Source: Hydrogenophilales bacterium CG12_big_fil_rev_8_21_14_0_65_61_21 (GTDB lineage Bacteria > Pseudomonadota > Gammaproteobacteria > Burkholderiales > Thiobacillaceae). From it: a stretch of 40,628 nucleotides of DNA. The position numbers and the translations under genes are program-made. Below are positions 33,151 through 40,628 of this stretch, in pieces. The first letter of the stretch is position 1, and every line of letters begins with the position of its first letter. The stretch is from positions 1 to 40,628 of the forward strand of contig PFGT01000123.1 in NCBI GenBank assembly GCA_002782005.1, written 5' to 3'. The notes below the pieces were generated by a model that was not told where the DNA came from, made no database searches, and saw only the letters and a program-made list of their open reading frames with translations.

Positions 33151-36100
33151 TCATTCGAAAATTTGTCGCCAGCTCGTTCGCTTCTGGGTGCTGGCCAGGG
33201 GATTGATTTCCGGTGCCAAGCTACCTGCCACGCCGGCGCCCGCCTTGCTCAAGCTAATAAACTTGTTCAGTTGGCCGCCGCTACCGCCACCGCCGATCTC
33301 AGGATTCTTCTGCAAACGTGCGGCGCTTGGGATGGAGGCTTCCTTTACGCCTGATGGGTAGATGGGCGCACCATTACCGTCCACGCCAAGATTGTCCGCC
33401 GTAGTAACCTGACCATCGCCATTCACGTCGAGGGTTGGCCCTACCAACTTACCCCCGGTAACTGCGTCGACCTCCATCAGCCAGCCAGTGCCACCGCTCG
33501 AACATACCCCACTATCGGGGATGAGGGTGGTGAACATGATGCGATTGTCATAAAGCTGGGGCATGCTCACGATGCGTTCGCCCGAAGTCGGCAAGTCCAG
33601 ATACCAGCCGCGCTGAGTCGCCCAGTCGATAGCTGTGGCGCTGGTGGTTCGATACTCCCTGCCCGATGCGGTGACGGTCGAGGTCACGGTTTGTTGTTGC
33701 AAGTCACCCCGGCCGGCTATGGTGGACGGTGTGATCCCTTTGTCCCACAAGGAGTAGAGGGTTTGTGTCCCGGTGGTGGTGATGTCGCTATTTTCCAGGT
33801 ATTTCCCGGTACCGAAGAACAACTGGACCCCATCGCCGTTGAAATAACGGGTTACCTGAACATCGCTGGTAATCGGCTGCCGGTTATTGCTGGCGTCCTT
33901 GGCAACGAAGAGCGGCGCGGGCGAGCCTGCAGACGCAAAAGCCACGCCCCAGCGCGCAGGATTGGCACTGCAACCAGCGCCGGTATCCGCGCATAGATCG
34001 AATTTCCAAAGATTGCCCAGCAGATCGCCGGCATAGGCAATATCGACCTTGCCGTCGCCATCGATGTCGATCAGGGTGGGGGTCGCCAGTCCATTGGGGG
34101 TGGCTGCCGAACCCTGGTCGGTCGAAATTTTCCGGATCAGCGCCCCCGTCTTGATATCAACAATAAACAGAGATGCATAACCGGTTGCGCTGGCGCTGCC
34201 ATCCGCCTCGCTGTTGTTGTAACCGTTGCTGAACACGGCGGCCCATTTGCCATTATTGAGTTTCACGATGCTTGGCTGACCATAGACATAGCCCAGATCG
34301 GGGTTGCTGTATTCCCACTTGACCAGGGTGCCCGCATTGGCCTCGGTGAAATTGCCCGGATTGGTCACATCAAGTGCGAACACGCTCTGCCCGCCGGCCC
34401 CAAGGCTGGAGACCAGGGTCGTGTGCCAGGCACCATCGTAAAAGGTATCGACGGCCGTTGGCGTGCCATCGACAAAATAGCGGTGGCTGTAGGTCGGGGC
34501 GGTCAACTTGGAAAGATTGGTATAGACGCCGCTTGGCACATAAGCGATCTTTTCCTGGCCCGTCGAGGCATCGAAACCGTGCAACATGCCATCGTTAGCG
34601 CCCGCGTAAATGACCGGTGCGCGCGCGGCATTCGCCGTTATGAATGTGCTGTAGCTTGCCGCTTCGAGCCAATTGGGATAATTGAATGCCGGCGCACCGA
34701 CATAAACCGGGGCCGAATCAACCAGATCGCCCAGAACACTCAATGTGCGTGCTCGGAAACCAGCAATGCCGGTCCGGCCGCGAATGAAATCCAGGCGATT
34801 CTGCCCTGCGCCGTCATTCACATTGCTGATATTGGTATTGAGCGCGGTAGATTGGCTGATATCGAGTTCGGTTGCGCCAGGCGACGCCGGGTTGACCGGC
34901 CAGCGGAATGGAATCCCCGTGCCCGTGCTGGGCTTGTAGGTAACAATGTTCCGCCCGGTATTGTAATCCTGCGTATTCAATACAGTGCCCGCGTGCCAGG
35001 CCACGCTGGATGGCGCGCCGGTCGTGGCGTCGGTGTTGTAGGAGACCAAATCGCCCGACCAGTCCGCCGAGTTGAATTGTCCCTGATAAATCTTGCCGCC
35101 CGCCGCGACTGAGCCAGAGGTCAGCGCCACCGCTGCCGCCGCGCCCGTTTGTGACAGGATATTGTCGAAGATGCTGGAGAAGGTCGCATTCAACGAGGCC
35201 AGATCGTTGGCGTAAAGCGCGGCCGTCGTGCCGCCTGCCGCCGCCATGTCATCCAGCGGATTGGGCGGATTGTTGGTGAAATAATCCTGGGTAAACTTGG
35301 GCAAGGCAAAGCCGATGACATATGACTTGACCGGGCGAGCGCCGGAATTGAAATTGCTTACCGCCGCCACGGCATTGGCTACTTCTGCGGGCGAATAGGG
35401 CAACGTCCCGGTATAAGCAACCGGCGTACCAGCGCTGGATACATTCGGCAGGCCATTGGTCAGGAAAACCGCAAAATCCTTGCCGCAAACATTCGCCGGC
35501 GCCGCCTTGGGGCCGCCCTGCAAGGCGCCGAAATGGCCGGTCACGCCATTGAAATAGTCCTTGGCCGTCATGAAGGTCCCGGTAATCGGCGACAGGCCGG
35601 CGTTTTGCAGCGGCGCATTGGGGTTGGTTGCGGTGTTGCCGCCGGCGATACCGGTTGGGTTGGTGTTGTATGCGCCGCGGTTATAGGTCGGCACGACGCT
35701 GGTCGCCAGCTTGGTGTTGAGCTTTGCGGCTTGGGTGGCGTCTACACTGACAACGGGCACATGCAGGTAGCCCAGGCCCGGGCTGGTGTTGGCGAACCAG
35801 GTGGGGCCGACATCGAACGAAACGATTCGGGCGCCAAAATCCAGGATGTTCTGTGCCAGGTCGCTATCGGTTGGCCAGAATCGACCACCAAACTGGTAGC
35901 TACCATAGCCCGCGCCCGCTGCGCCCGGCGCCGCATCCGACTGGGTTGTCTTGGTGCCATAGCAATTGTAAGCGTCCCAAGGGCCGGCGGGGTAAGTCTC
36001 ACCATCGTTGAAGGCATGCGCTGTGGTCGAATAGCAAAATGAGGTCCCCTGCGGGGTAGCCGAATAAAACGGCAGGTTCACGTTGTAGTAGACGTAACTA

Positions 36101-36543
36101 CCGGGGAGGGTTGGGTTGGGCACCCTGAAGGCCTTGGTGGTGCTGTTTCTAACCCCGCTAAACCCGGCATCGTAATTGGCCGGGTTATAACTCGCGTCAT
36201 AGGGGCTCTGATTAAGCCATTGCGCCACTACGCCGCTTTGCTGATAGGTCATCAAGCCCATATTGAGTTTGCCGGTGTAGTTGGCCACCAGGCTTCTGGC
36301 CGCCGTGCGGGCAATCTCCGATTTGCTGAGTGAACTACCGCTGCCCACCGCCAGGCCGGTCGGGTCTTCGTCCATGTTGTTGCCATTGCTGAAAATCAAC
36401 AGCACATTGGCTTGTCCGGCCGTAGTCACGAACAGGGGCACCTGACTAAGGTTCAATAGCGCGGCCGGGACTAAGCCATATTGGCCCATCGAGAACGCCG
36501 CAAACAAGGCCAGCGATAAAGGGGTCGGTCTGAAAGTTTTCAT
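33151..36543 (-). CDS. pilY1: Pilus tip adhesin PilY1
   Basis: An 1130-aa exported protein that caps and primes type IV pili and aids adhesion and surface sensing. A signal peptide (residues 1-28) is followed by a von Willebrand A-like N-terminal half. The usual metal-site motif DxSxS is here SNGNN (NVLLIFSNGNNMDEDPTG, about 46-63), so that metal site looks lost. The C-terminal half is a PilY1 beta-propeller (from about 600) with two Ca-binding-type loops, DIDGDGKVD (about 824) and DVNGDGQVTTAD (about 1037). The first of these matches the PilY1 calcium loop that controls pilus retraction. The start has AAAGGA. Next downstream is the pilY2-like gene. Confidence 0.93.
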   Translation of the reverse strand: MKTFRPTPLSLALFAAFSMGQYGLVPAALLNLSQVPLFVTTAGQANVLLIFSNGNNMDEDPTGLAVGSGSSLSKSEIARTAARSLVANYTGKLNMGLMTYQQSGVVAQWLNQSPYDASYNPANYDAGFSGVRNSTTKAFRVPNPTLPGSYVYYNVNLPFYSATPQGTSFCYSTTAHAFNDGETYPAGPWDAYNCYGTKTTQSDAAPGAAGAGYGSYQFGGRFWPTDSDLAQNILDFGARIVSFDVGPTWFANTSPGLGYLHVPVVSVDATQAAKLNTKLATSVVPTYNRGAYNTNPTGIAGGNTATNPNAPLQNAGLSPITGTFMTAKDYFNGVTGHFGALQGGPKAAPANVCGKDFAVFLTNGLPNVSSAGTPVAYTGTLPYSPAEVANAVAAVSNFNSGARPVKSYVIGFALPKFTQDYFTNNPPNPLDDMAAAGGTTAALYANDLASLNATFSSIFDNILSQTGAAAAVALTSGSVAAGGKIYQGQFNSADWSGDLVSYNTDATTGAPSSVAWHAGTVLNTQDYNTGRNIVTYKPSTGTGIPFRWPVNPASPGATELDISQSTALNTNISNVNDGAGQNRLDFIRGRTGIAGFRARTLSVLGDLVDSAPVYVGAPAFNYPNWLEAASYSTFITANAARAPVIYAGANDGMLHGFDASTGQEKIAYVPSGVYTNLSKLTAPTYSHRYFVDGTPTAVDTFYDGAWHTTLVSSLGAGGQSVFALDVTNPGNFTEANAGTLVKWEYSNPDLGYVYGQPSIVKLNNGKWAAVFSNGYNNSEADGSASATGYASLFIVDIKTGALIRKISTDQGSAATPNGLATPTLIDIDGDGKVDIAYAGDLLGNLWKFDLCADTGAGCSANPARWGVAFASAGSPAPLFVAKDASNNRQPITSDVQVTRYFNGDGVQLFFGTGKYLENSDITTTGTQTLYSLWDKGITPSTIAGRGDLQQQTVTSTVTASGREYRTTSATAIDWATQRGWYLDLPTSGERIVSMPQLYDNRIMFTTLIPDSGVCSSGGTGWLMEVDAVTGGKLVGPTLDVNGDGQVTTADNLGVDGNGAPIYPSGVKEASIPSAARLQKNPEIGGGGSGGQLNKFISLSKAGAGVAGSLAPEINPLASTQKRTSWRQIFE

Positions 36544-36560
36544 GGTCCTATCCTTTCTGT

Positions 36561-37127
36561 TCAGTAAAGGATCACGGTCTGCACCGTTGCCTGAGTATTC
36601 GAATTGGCGCCCCAGCCGTGCGAGGTAATCCGGAACGGGATCAACTCCGTGCCGGTCAGACCTTTGCCCGTGGCGCCGCTATAACCGGAAGGCGTCGTAG
36701 ACGGTAGATACTCGATGATGTAGCGCGGCTGATTCGATAGTGGCGTGGCGCCATCGATCGTTAACGGGGCGCCGGAGTAGGCTAGCGTCTTGGCGCTGGT
36801 CCAATCGCCGTTGGCGGTGATCGTCTGCCACACAGGGGTGACTTGGTCGTTCAGGCATAAGCCTGCGGCGCACCCCGCTACAAACGGCGATGAAGGGTTC
36901 AAGCCGTTGACGGCGATATAGCGCAAGGCATCGCGCACGCCCGCTTCGGCGGCTTCGAAGGCCAGGGCCTGATCGCGTGCGTTGCCCGCCATGCGCTCTT
37001 CCAGTGAGGTCGATTTCATCGCCGACAGTGCAATCAGGGTCAGGATGACCAGGAACATCAACCCTGTTACCAGGGCGATGCCGCGCTGGGATGAATGGCT
37101 AGACAGGCAGGAAGGCATGGTCGTCAT
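36561..37127 (-). CDS. pilX: Minor pilin PilX
   Basis: A 188-aa protein with a short basic leader and a hydrophobic pilin-like helix (QRGIALVTGLMFLVILTLI) followed by LEERMAGNARDQALAFEAAEAGVRDALRY, the PilX family signature. It lacks the usual Glu at mature position 5 (Thr is there). The ATG at 37127 is one base after the pilW stop. PilX is part of the priming complex with PilV, PilW and PilY1. Confidence 0.88.
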   Translation of the reverse strand: MTTMPSCLSSHSSQRGIALVTGLMFLVILTLIALSAMKSTSLEERMAGNARDQALAFEAAEAGVRDALRYIAVNGLNPSSPFVAGCAAGLCLNDQVTPVWQTITANGDWTSAKTLAYSGAPLTIDGATPLSNQPRYIIEYLPSTTPSGYSGATGKGLTGTELIPFRITSHGWGANSNTQATVQTVILY

Positions 37128-37128
37128 C

Positions 37129-38118
37129 TCAACTGGCTGGCAAACGGTTACGCACCGATACCGTGGCGGAAAAAACCTGGTACAGGCGGCGATCGGGGGC
37201 ATGGAAATTGCCGTTGTTGAACACCACGGTTTGCGCGGCCGTGGCGATGTTGTCGTCACGGCTTTCCATGAGCAGGTTGACGCGCACGCTGACGATGGTG
37301 GGAAGCTGCGCCGCCGTGGGGGCCGCGACATATTGGTCCGCCGCGACATCGGCATTGTTGTCGAGCCCATAGACGAACTGCATATCGTAGACATGCTCGA
37401 CCAGCTCTTCAGCCACCCCATCCAGACCCACCCGGTAAAGTGCGCGATTGCCCGCCGGATTGCTGCCGATGAAATAGGTCCGCTGATCCACTCGCATCAC
37501 GAAGGCATCGGGCCCATAGGTCCCAACACGGTTACCGTTATTGCTGCTGTTGGCGTGGGTCAGGGTAGTTGGGTTCGCATGGCCGGGGACATTGGTGACC
37601 TTGAATACATCGGCATACTGACAATTGGTGACCGTCAGCACATCGCCCTGTTTGAAGTTATCGGGATTGCCCGCGATCTGGATATTGGCATTGGCGGGGG
37701 CGAGGTTGCCGGTAAGATTGACGCCATTGCTGTAGGCCGCCATGACGGCAAGCACATCGCCTGCCGACCTGATGATGGCGGTAGGGTTGGCCCAGCCCGC
37801 GCCATTGTCGTAGTCCACGATTGCGTTTTGCGCATTCAACGTGGGCACCGGCGGGTTGGCAATGGTCCTCATGACGACACTGGCCATGTTGCCGCAGCCG
37901 GCATAGCCCGCCATGCGGATATCCCGACTCATTACCTCTAATGCATAACGCCCATTTTCCTGCATCCGGGACAGGTTATCGCTGGTGCGAAAGGCACCGC
38001 GGCTGCCAATATAGAGATAGCCCACCCCGCCGATCAGGATCAGGCCCAACGTCATGGCAATCATCAACTCGACCAGACCGAAGCCCTGTTGCCTCAGTCT
38101 TTTTGGTGTGGTGGTCAT
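37129..38118 (-). CDS. pilW: Minor pilin PilW
   Basis: A 329-aa prepilin with leader MTTTPKRLRQQG cleaved before FGLVELMIAMTLGLILI. It has the PilW block (RTSDNLSRMQENGRYALEVM, then DIRMAGYAGCGN). The start overlaps the pilV stop by 4 bp. Confidence 0.92.
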   Translation of the reverse strand: MTTTPKRLRQQGFGLVELMIAMTLGLILIGGVGYLYIGSRGAFRTSDNLSRMQENGRYALEVMSRDIRMAGYAGCGNMASVVMRTIANPPVPTLNAQNAIVDYDNGAGWANPTAIIRSAGDVLAVMAAYSNGVNLTGNLAPANANIQIAGNPDNFKQGDVLTVTNCQYADVFKVTNVPGHANPTTLTHANSSNNGNRVGTYGPDAFVMRVDQRTYFIGSNPAGNRALYRVGLDGVAEELVEHVYDMQFVYGLDNNADVAADQYVAAPTAAQLPTIVSVRVNLLMESRDDNIATAAQTVVFNNGNFHAPDRRLYQVFSATVSVRNRLPAS

Positions 38119-38555
38119 AGCTGCGACTCCACCCTAAACTGCTGGTTAGCCAGCCCCTGGGTGCCGCGACTGTCGTTCCACAGAACGACTATGGTCGCCC
38201 TGTTGGTTGCACCGTCGACCGTAATCGAACCCCTCCCCGCTGGCAGTGTGCAGGCAAGCTGGTTTTCCCAGCCTGCGATATCCTGGGCCTGGATCGTCCC
38301 AGCGGGCACCGCCGTGGTGCAGGCCACCGCCGCCGCAGGCATATTGGTGTTGTAGTCTGTGGTCAGCGCCAGCGGCCGATTGGCCCGCATCCGGTCAATC
38401 ATGTCATAGGCCGCCCAAGTCGCCTGGGTACGATGGGTGGCGCTCAAATTGTTTCTCATGCCCGACGCCATCAGGCCCGCCAGACCCAACAGGCCGATCG
38501 ATAACACCAACATGGCCACTAGCACTTCGAGCAGGGTAAATCCAGACTGTTTCAT
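38115..38555 (-). CDS. pilV: Minor pilin PilV
   Basis: A 146-aa prepilin with a very short leader (MKQSG before FTLLEVLVAMLVLSIGLLG). The helix continues LAGLMASGMRNNLSATHRTQATWAAYDMIDRMRANR, the PilV signature. The ATG at 38555 has GAGGAG 4 nt upstream. It lies 8 bp after the fimT stop and overlaps pilW by 4 bp. Confidence 0.92.
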   Translation of the reverse strand: MKQSGFTLLEVLVAMLVLSIGLLGLAGLMASGMRNNLSATHRTQATWAAYDMIDRMRANRPLALTTDYNTNMPAAAVACTTAVPAGTIQAQDIAGWENQLACTLPAGRGSITVDGATNRATIVVLWNDSRGTQGLANQQFRVESQL

Positions 38556-38563
38556 GATGCTCC

Positions 38564-39073
38564 TCACGGACAGGCTACCGGGGCGCTCGCCACCCGCCCG
38601 GTCGATTCGATCTGTATCGCCCGGCCCTGTACAGCGGCCGGCGCCGGCGGACATAACGTCAACGTGGTTTGGGCAATCGCCGAACCGACAGGAATAGTCG
38701 TATTTCCCATCGTCGTATAGGCCACGGTGGTGGCCACATTCGCGCCTCCCACCAGTGTGCTCCCGCCGCTCAGCGCCTGTTGCACACGAATCACCGCACC
38801 GGCCGGATCCCGCACCACCCAGCCTTGCGCCCAGCCGCCAATACAGGTCGCTTGATTGCTGCTGGCGCACACGGTGACCGTTGCGCCACGCCTAACCGCT
38901 TCGCTGCGGGCAAGATTGAGCGCACTGATAAGATCGTTGGCTTGCGTCGCCATGCGATTGTTCATCAAGAAGACGCTGAAACTCGGCACCGCGATCACTA
39001 ACAATATGGCCGCCACCGAAACCGTGACCATCAACTCGACCAGCGTGAAGCCATTTGTTGCGTTTTTTTTCAT
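38564..39073 (-). CDS. fimT: Minor pilin FimT/GspH-type
   Basis: A 169-aa prepilin (MKKNATNG before FTLVELMVTVSVAAILLVI), then the FimT/GspH block (ATQANDLISALNLARSEAVRRG, with VTVCAS and later Cys). It is the first gene of the minor pilin operon, equivalent to fimU/fimT. An A8 tract lies at codons 2-4 (39063-39070 on the plus strand as T8), a possible slippage site. No good ribosome site was seen; AAGATG is the nearest candidate. Confidence 0.88.
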   Translation of the reverse strand: MKKNATNGFTLVELMVTVSVAAILLVIAVPSFSVFLMNNRMATQANDLISALNLARSEAVRRGATVTVCASSNQATCIGGWAQGWVVRDPAGAVIRVQQALSGGSTLVGGANVATTVAYTTMGNTTIPVGSAIAQTTLTLCPPAPAAVQGRAIQIESTGRVASAPVACP

Positions 39074-39184
39074 CTCGTTTCATCTTTATCCTGCCCTGCT
39101 TTACCCTATCGCAGCGCCTTGGCAAACGCCAATACCGTCGGACTGGCGGGCACATTGCAAGAATGAGCGGCAGCGCCCCTTCCC

Positions 39185-39247
39185 AGGAGTCTGGCGGACT
39201 TAATGGAAATCGGCTGCAATCGATTAAGTCTTAGTCGGGTCCGCTAA
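39185..39247. repeat. Bipartite 35-nt element, copy 2, within a larger hairpin
   Basis: The element at 39185-39219 matches 12897-12931. Around it, GCGGAC (39194-39199) pairs with GTCCGC (39239-39244), and ACTTAAT (39198-39204) pairs with ATTAAGT (39223-39229). It lies in the 224-bp gap between divergent fimT and the ATPase gene. No other gene was found in the gap. TTGGC-AAAC-GCCAA (39119-39132) is a further small palindrome. Confidence 0.65.
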
Positions 39248-39297
39248 TCGAGGCGAACGCGGTAATATTCCGCCACGAAACAAAACGGGAATCCAAG

Positions 39298-40158
39298 ATG
39301 CAGTTCAGTGTTGAAGCCTTTCGCGCCTGGCAGAACAAGAGCGTTACCCTGCTCGGCATGTCCGGGGTGGGCAAGACCTATCTGTCTGGCATCCTGCGTG
39401 GTCACGACTGGTTTCATTATTCCGGCGACTACCGCATTGGCAAGCGTTATCTGGACGAGCCGATACTCGACCTGATCAAGCAGCAGGCCATGCAGGCGCC
39501 GTTCCTGCGTGACCTGTTGCGGCGCGACTGGATCGACATCCAGAACAACATCAAGATTGAGGACTTGGGCCCGGTGCTGGCCTTTGTCGGCAAGGTCGGC
39601 AACCCGGCGCTGGGCGGCGTGCCGCTGGACGCCTTCGTCCGCCGCCAGGCCCAGTACCGCGAGGCCGAGATTGCCGCCATGCTCGATGTCCCGCAATTCA
39701 TCCGCAAGGCGCACGACATCTACGGCTATGACCATTTCGTCAACGACGCCGGCGGCAGCCTGTGCGAGATGGACGACAACCGGGTCATCGACTGTCTGTC
39801 GGCGCATACCTTGATCCTGTATATCCAGGTCACCGATGCCGAGGAGGAGCAGAAGCTGATCGACCGCGCGGTGTCCGACCCCAAGCCGCTGTATTACCGG
39901 CCCGCCTTCCTGCAAGCGCAATTGGCGCTTTATCTGCAAGAAAACGGCCTGCAATATGCCGCCGAGATCGACCCTGACGCCTTCGGCCGCTGGGTCTTTC
40001 CGCGCCTGTTCCGTTCCCGCATTCCACGCTACGAGGCGATCGCCGGGCCGCACGGTTATACCGTCACGTCGCAGGAAGTGACACGGGTCCGGGACGAGAA
40101 GGATTTCATGGCCCTGCTGGAAACGGCGATTGCCAGGAAGACTGCTTCATGCCCCTAG
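39298..40158 (+). CDS. P-loop ATPase/NTPase of unknown role, next to metX
   Basis: A 286-aa protein with a Walker A motif GMSGVGKT (20-27, Lys26), followed by FHYSGDYRIGKRYLDEP. It has no membrane segment. I know of no assigned function. A homolog next to homoserine O-acyltransferase occurs in other proteobacteria as I recall it, but the biochemistry is unclear. The start ATG at 39298 has GGGAA upstream. Its stop lies 10 bp into the next gene, so the two are translationally linked. Confidence 0.8.
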   Translation: MQFSVEAFRAWQNKSVTLLGMSGVGKTYLSGILRGHDWFHYSGDYRIGKRYLDEPILDLIKQQAMQAPFLRDLLRRDWIDIQNNIKIEDLGPVLAFVGKVGNPALGGVPLDAFVRRQAQYREAEIAAMLDVPQFIRKAHDIYGYDHFVNDAGGSLCEMDDNRVIDCLSAHTLILYIQVTDAEEEQKLIDRAVSDPKPLYYRPAFLQAQLALYLQENGLQYAAEIDPDAFGRWVFPRLFRSRIPRYEAIAGPHGYTVTSQEVTRVRDEKDFMALLETAIARKTASCP

Positions 40159-40628
40159 TCGCCCACAACGATCTACCCGCTTTTGCCCGCCTGAGTCAGG
40201 AGGGCGTCACCGTATTGAGCGCCGAGCGGGCCTTGAATCAGGAGATTCGTGAGCTGCATATCGGCCTTTTGAACATGATGCCAGACGCCGCCCTGGCGGC
40301 CACCGAGCGGCAGTTCTTTCGGCTGGTGGGTGAGGCCAACCCAATCGCTCAGTTCTGGATGCACCCATTTACCTTGCCGGAACTGGCTCGCGGCGCCGAT
40401 GCCAGGGCCTACATCGAACGCTATTACGAGCCGCTCGACCGGATCATGGCCGATGGCCTGGACGCCCTGATCGTCACTGGCGCCAACGTAACCGGCCCGG
40501 CCCTGGCCAAAGAACCGTTCTGGGAGCCGCTAAGCCGAGTCATCGACTGGGCCTGGGAAAATGTCACCTCGACCTTGTGTTCCTGTCTTGCCACCCATGC
40601 GGTGATGCAGTTCCGCCACGGCCAGGCG
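40149..40628 (+). CDS. Homoserine O-succinyltransferase, 5' part only
   Basis: The first 160 codons of a MetA-family acyltransferase of methionine synthesis, cut by the window edge. Signature NMMPDAALAATERQF (42-56), IVTGANVTGP and the nucleophile loop TLCSCLATHA; aligned to E. coli MetA (TLFVCW), Cys146 is the likely catalytic nucleophile. The substrate, succinyl- or acetyl-CoA, cannot be settled from this piece. It overlaps the ATPase gene. Confidence 0.88.
   Translation, partial: MPLVAHNDLPAFARLSQEGVTVLSAERALNQEIRELHIGLLNMMPDAALAATERQFFRLVGEANPIAQFWMHPFTLPELARGADARAYIERYYEPLDRIMADGLDALIVTGANVTGPALAKEPFWEPLSRVIDWAWENVTSTLCSCLATHAVMQFRHGQA

Noticed and set aside
36561-37421. A longer start for PilX at 37421
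   Set aside because: The extra N-terminus lies inside pilW in another frame; ATG at 37127 one base after the pilW stop gives a normal pilin leader.

Overview
The window looks like chromosome of a flagellated, piliated betaproteobacterium. The G+C content is high. The fliLMNOPQR order, dapA next to bamC, a CNP1-like protein beside a DUF3301 protein, CheV-rich chemotaxis genes and an AlgZ/AlgR-type pair next to type IV minor pilin genes all fit that class; Nitrosomonadales is a guess. No rRNA, tRNA, CRISPR array, phage or transposase gene was recognised.

Region 1 (1-13.3 kb, almost all minus strand) is chemotaxis. A FliA (sigma-28) promoter at 6582-6608 reads into cheV-cheV-cheY-cheZ-cheA and a chemoreceptor. 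Upstream are three more chemoreceptors. One forms a split Aer/CetAB-like energy-taxis pair: a PAS protein plus a membrane receptor with a C-terminal zinc-binding CZB domain. Another follows a periplasmic rhodanese and an unannotated 54-aa small gene. A second, well-matched FliA promoter (13096-13122) sits just upstream of that small gene, so small protein, rhodanese and receptor look like one flagellar-regulon operon. This is the most novel item I see. Region 2 (13.3-17.5 kb, plus strand) is fliLMNOPQR, the C-ring and export-gate genes, mostly overlapping end to end.

Region 3 (17.6-23.2 kb) is housekeeping: dapA, bamC, a WalJ/YycJ-like metallo-hydrolase, an RhlE-like DEAD-box helicase, DUF3301, a CNP1-like secreted protein and, convergent, a small membrane protein. 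Region 4 (23.3-29.9 kb) is a tripartite RND efflux operon (outer membrane factor, adaptor, permease) with a divergent AcrR-like repressor. Between them is a 24-bp palindrome lying inside the predicted promoter.

Region 5 (29.9-39.1 kb, minus strand) holds fimT-pilV-pilW-pilX-pilY1-pilY2-like-pilE, then an AlgZ-like kinase and an AlgR-like LytTR regulator. The kinase and regulator are separated by about 530 bp carrying a perfect long inverted repeat. A 34-aa single-helix membrane peptide follows the regulator. The window ends with a P-loop ATPase overlapping a truncated homoserine O-succinyltransferase gene.

Two families of short dispersed repeats also run through the window: GC-rich palindromic elements in intergenic gaps, and a 35-nt bipartite element present at 12.9 and 39.2 kb.
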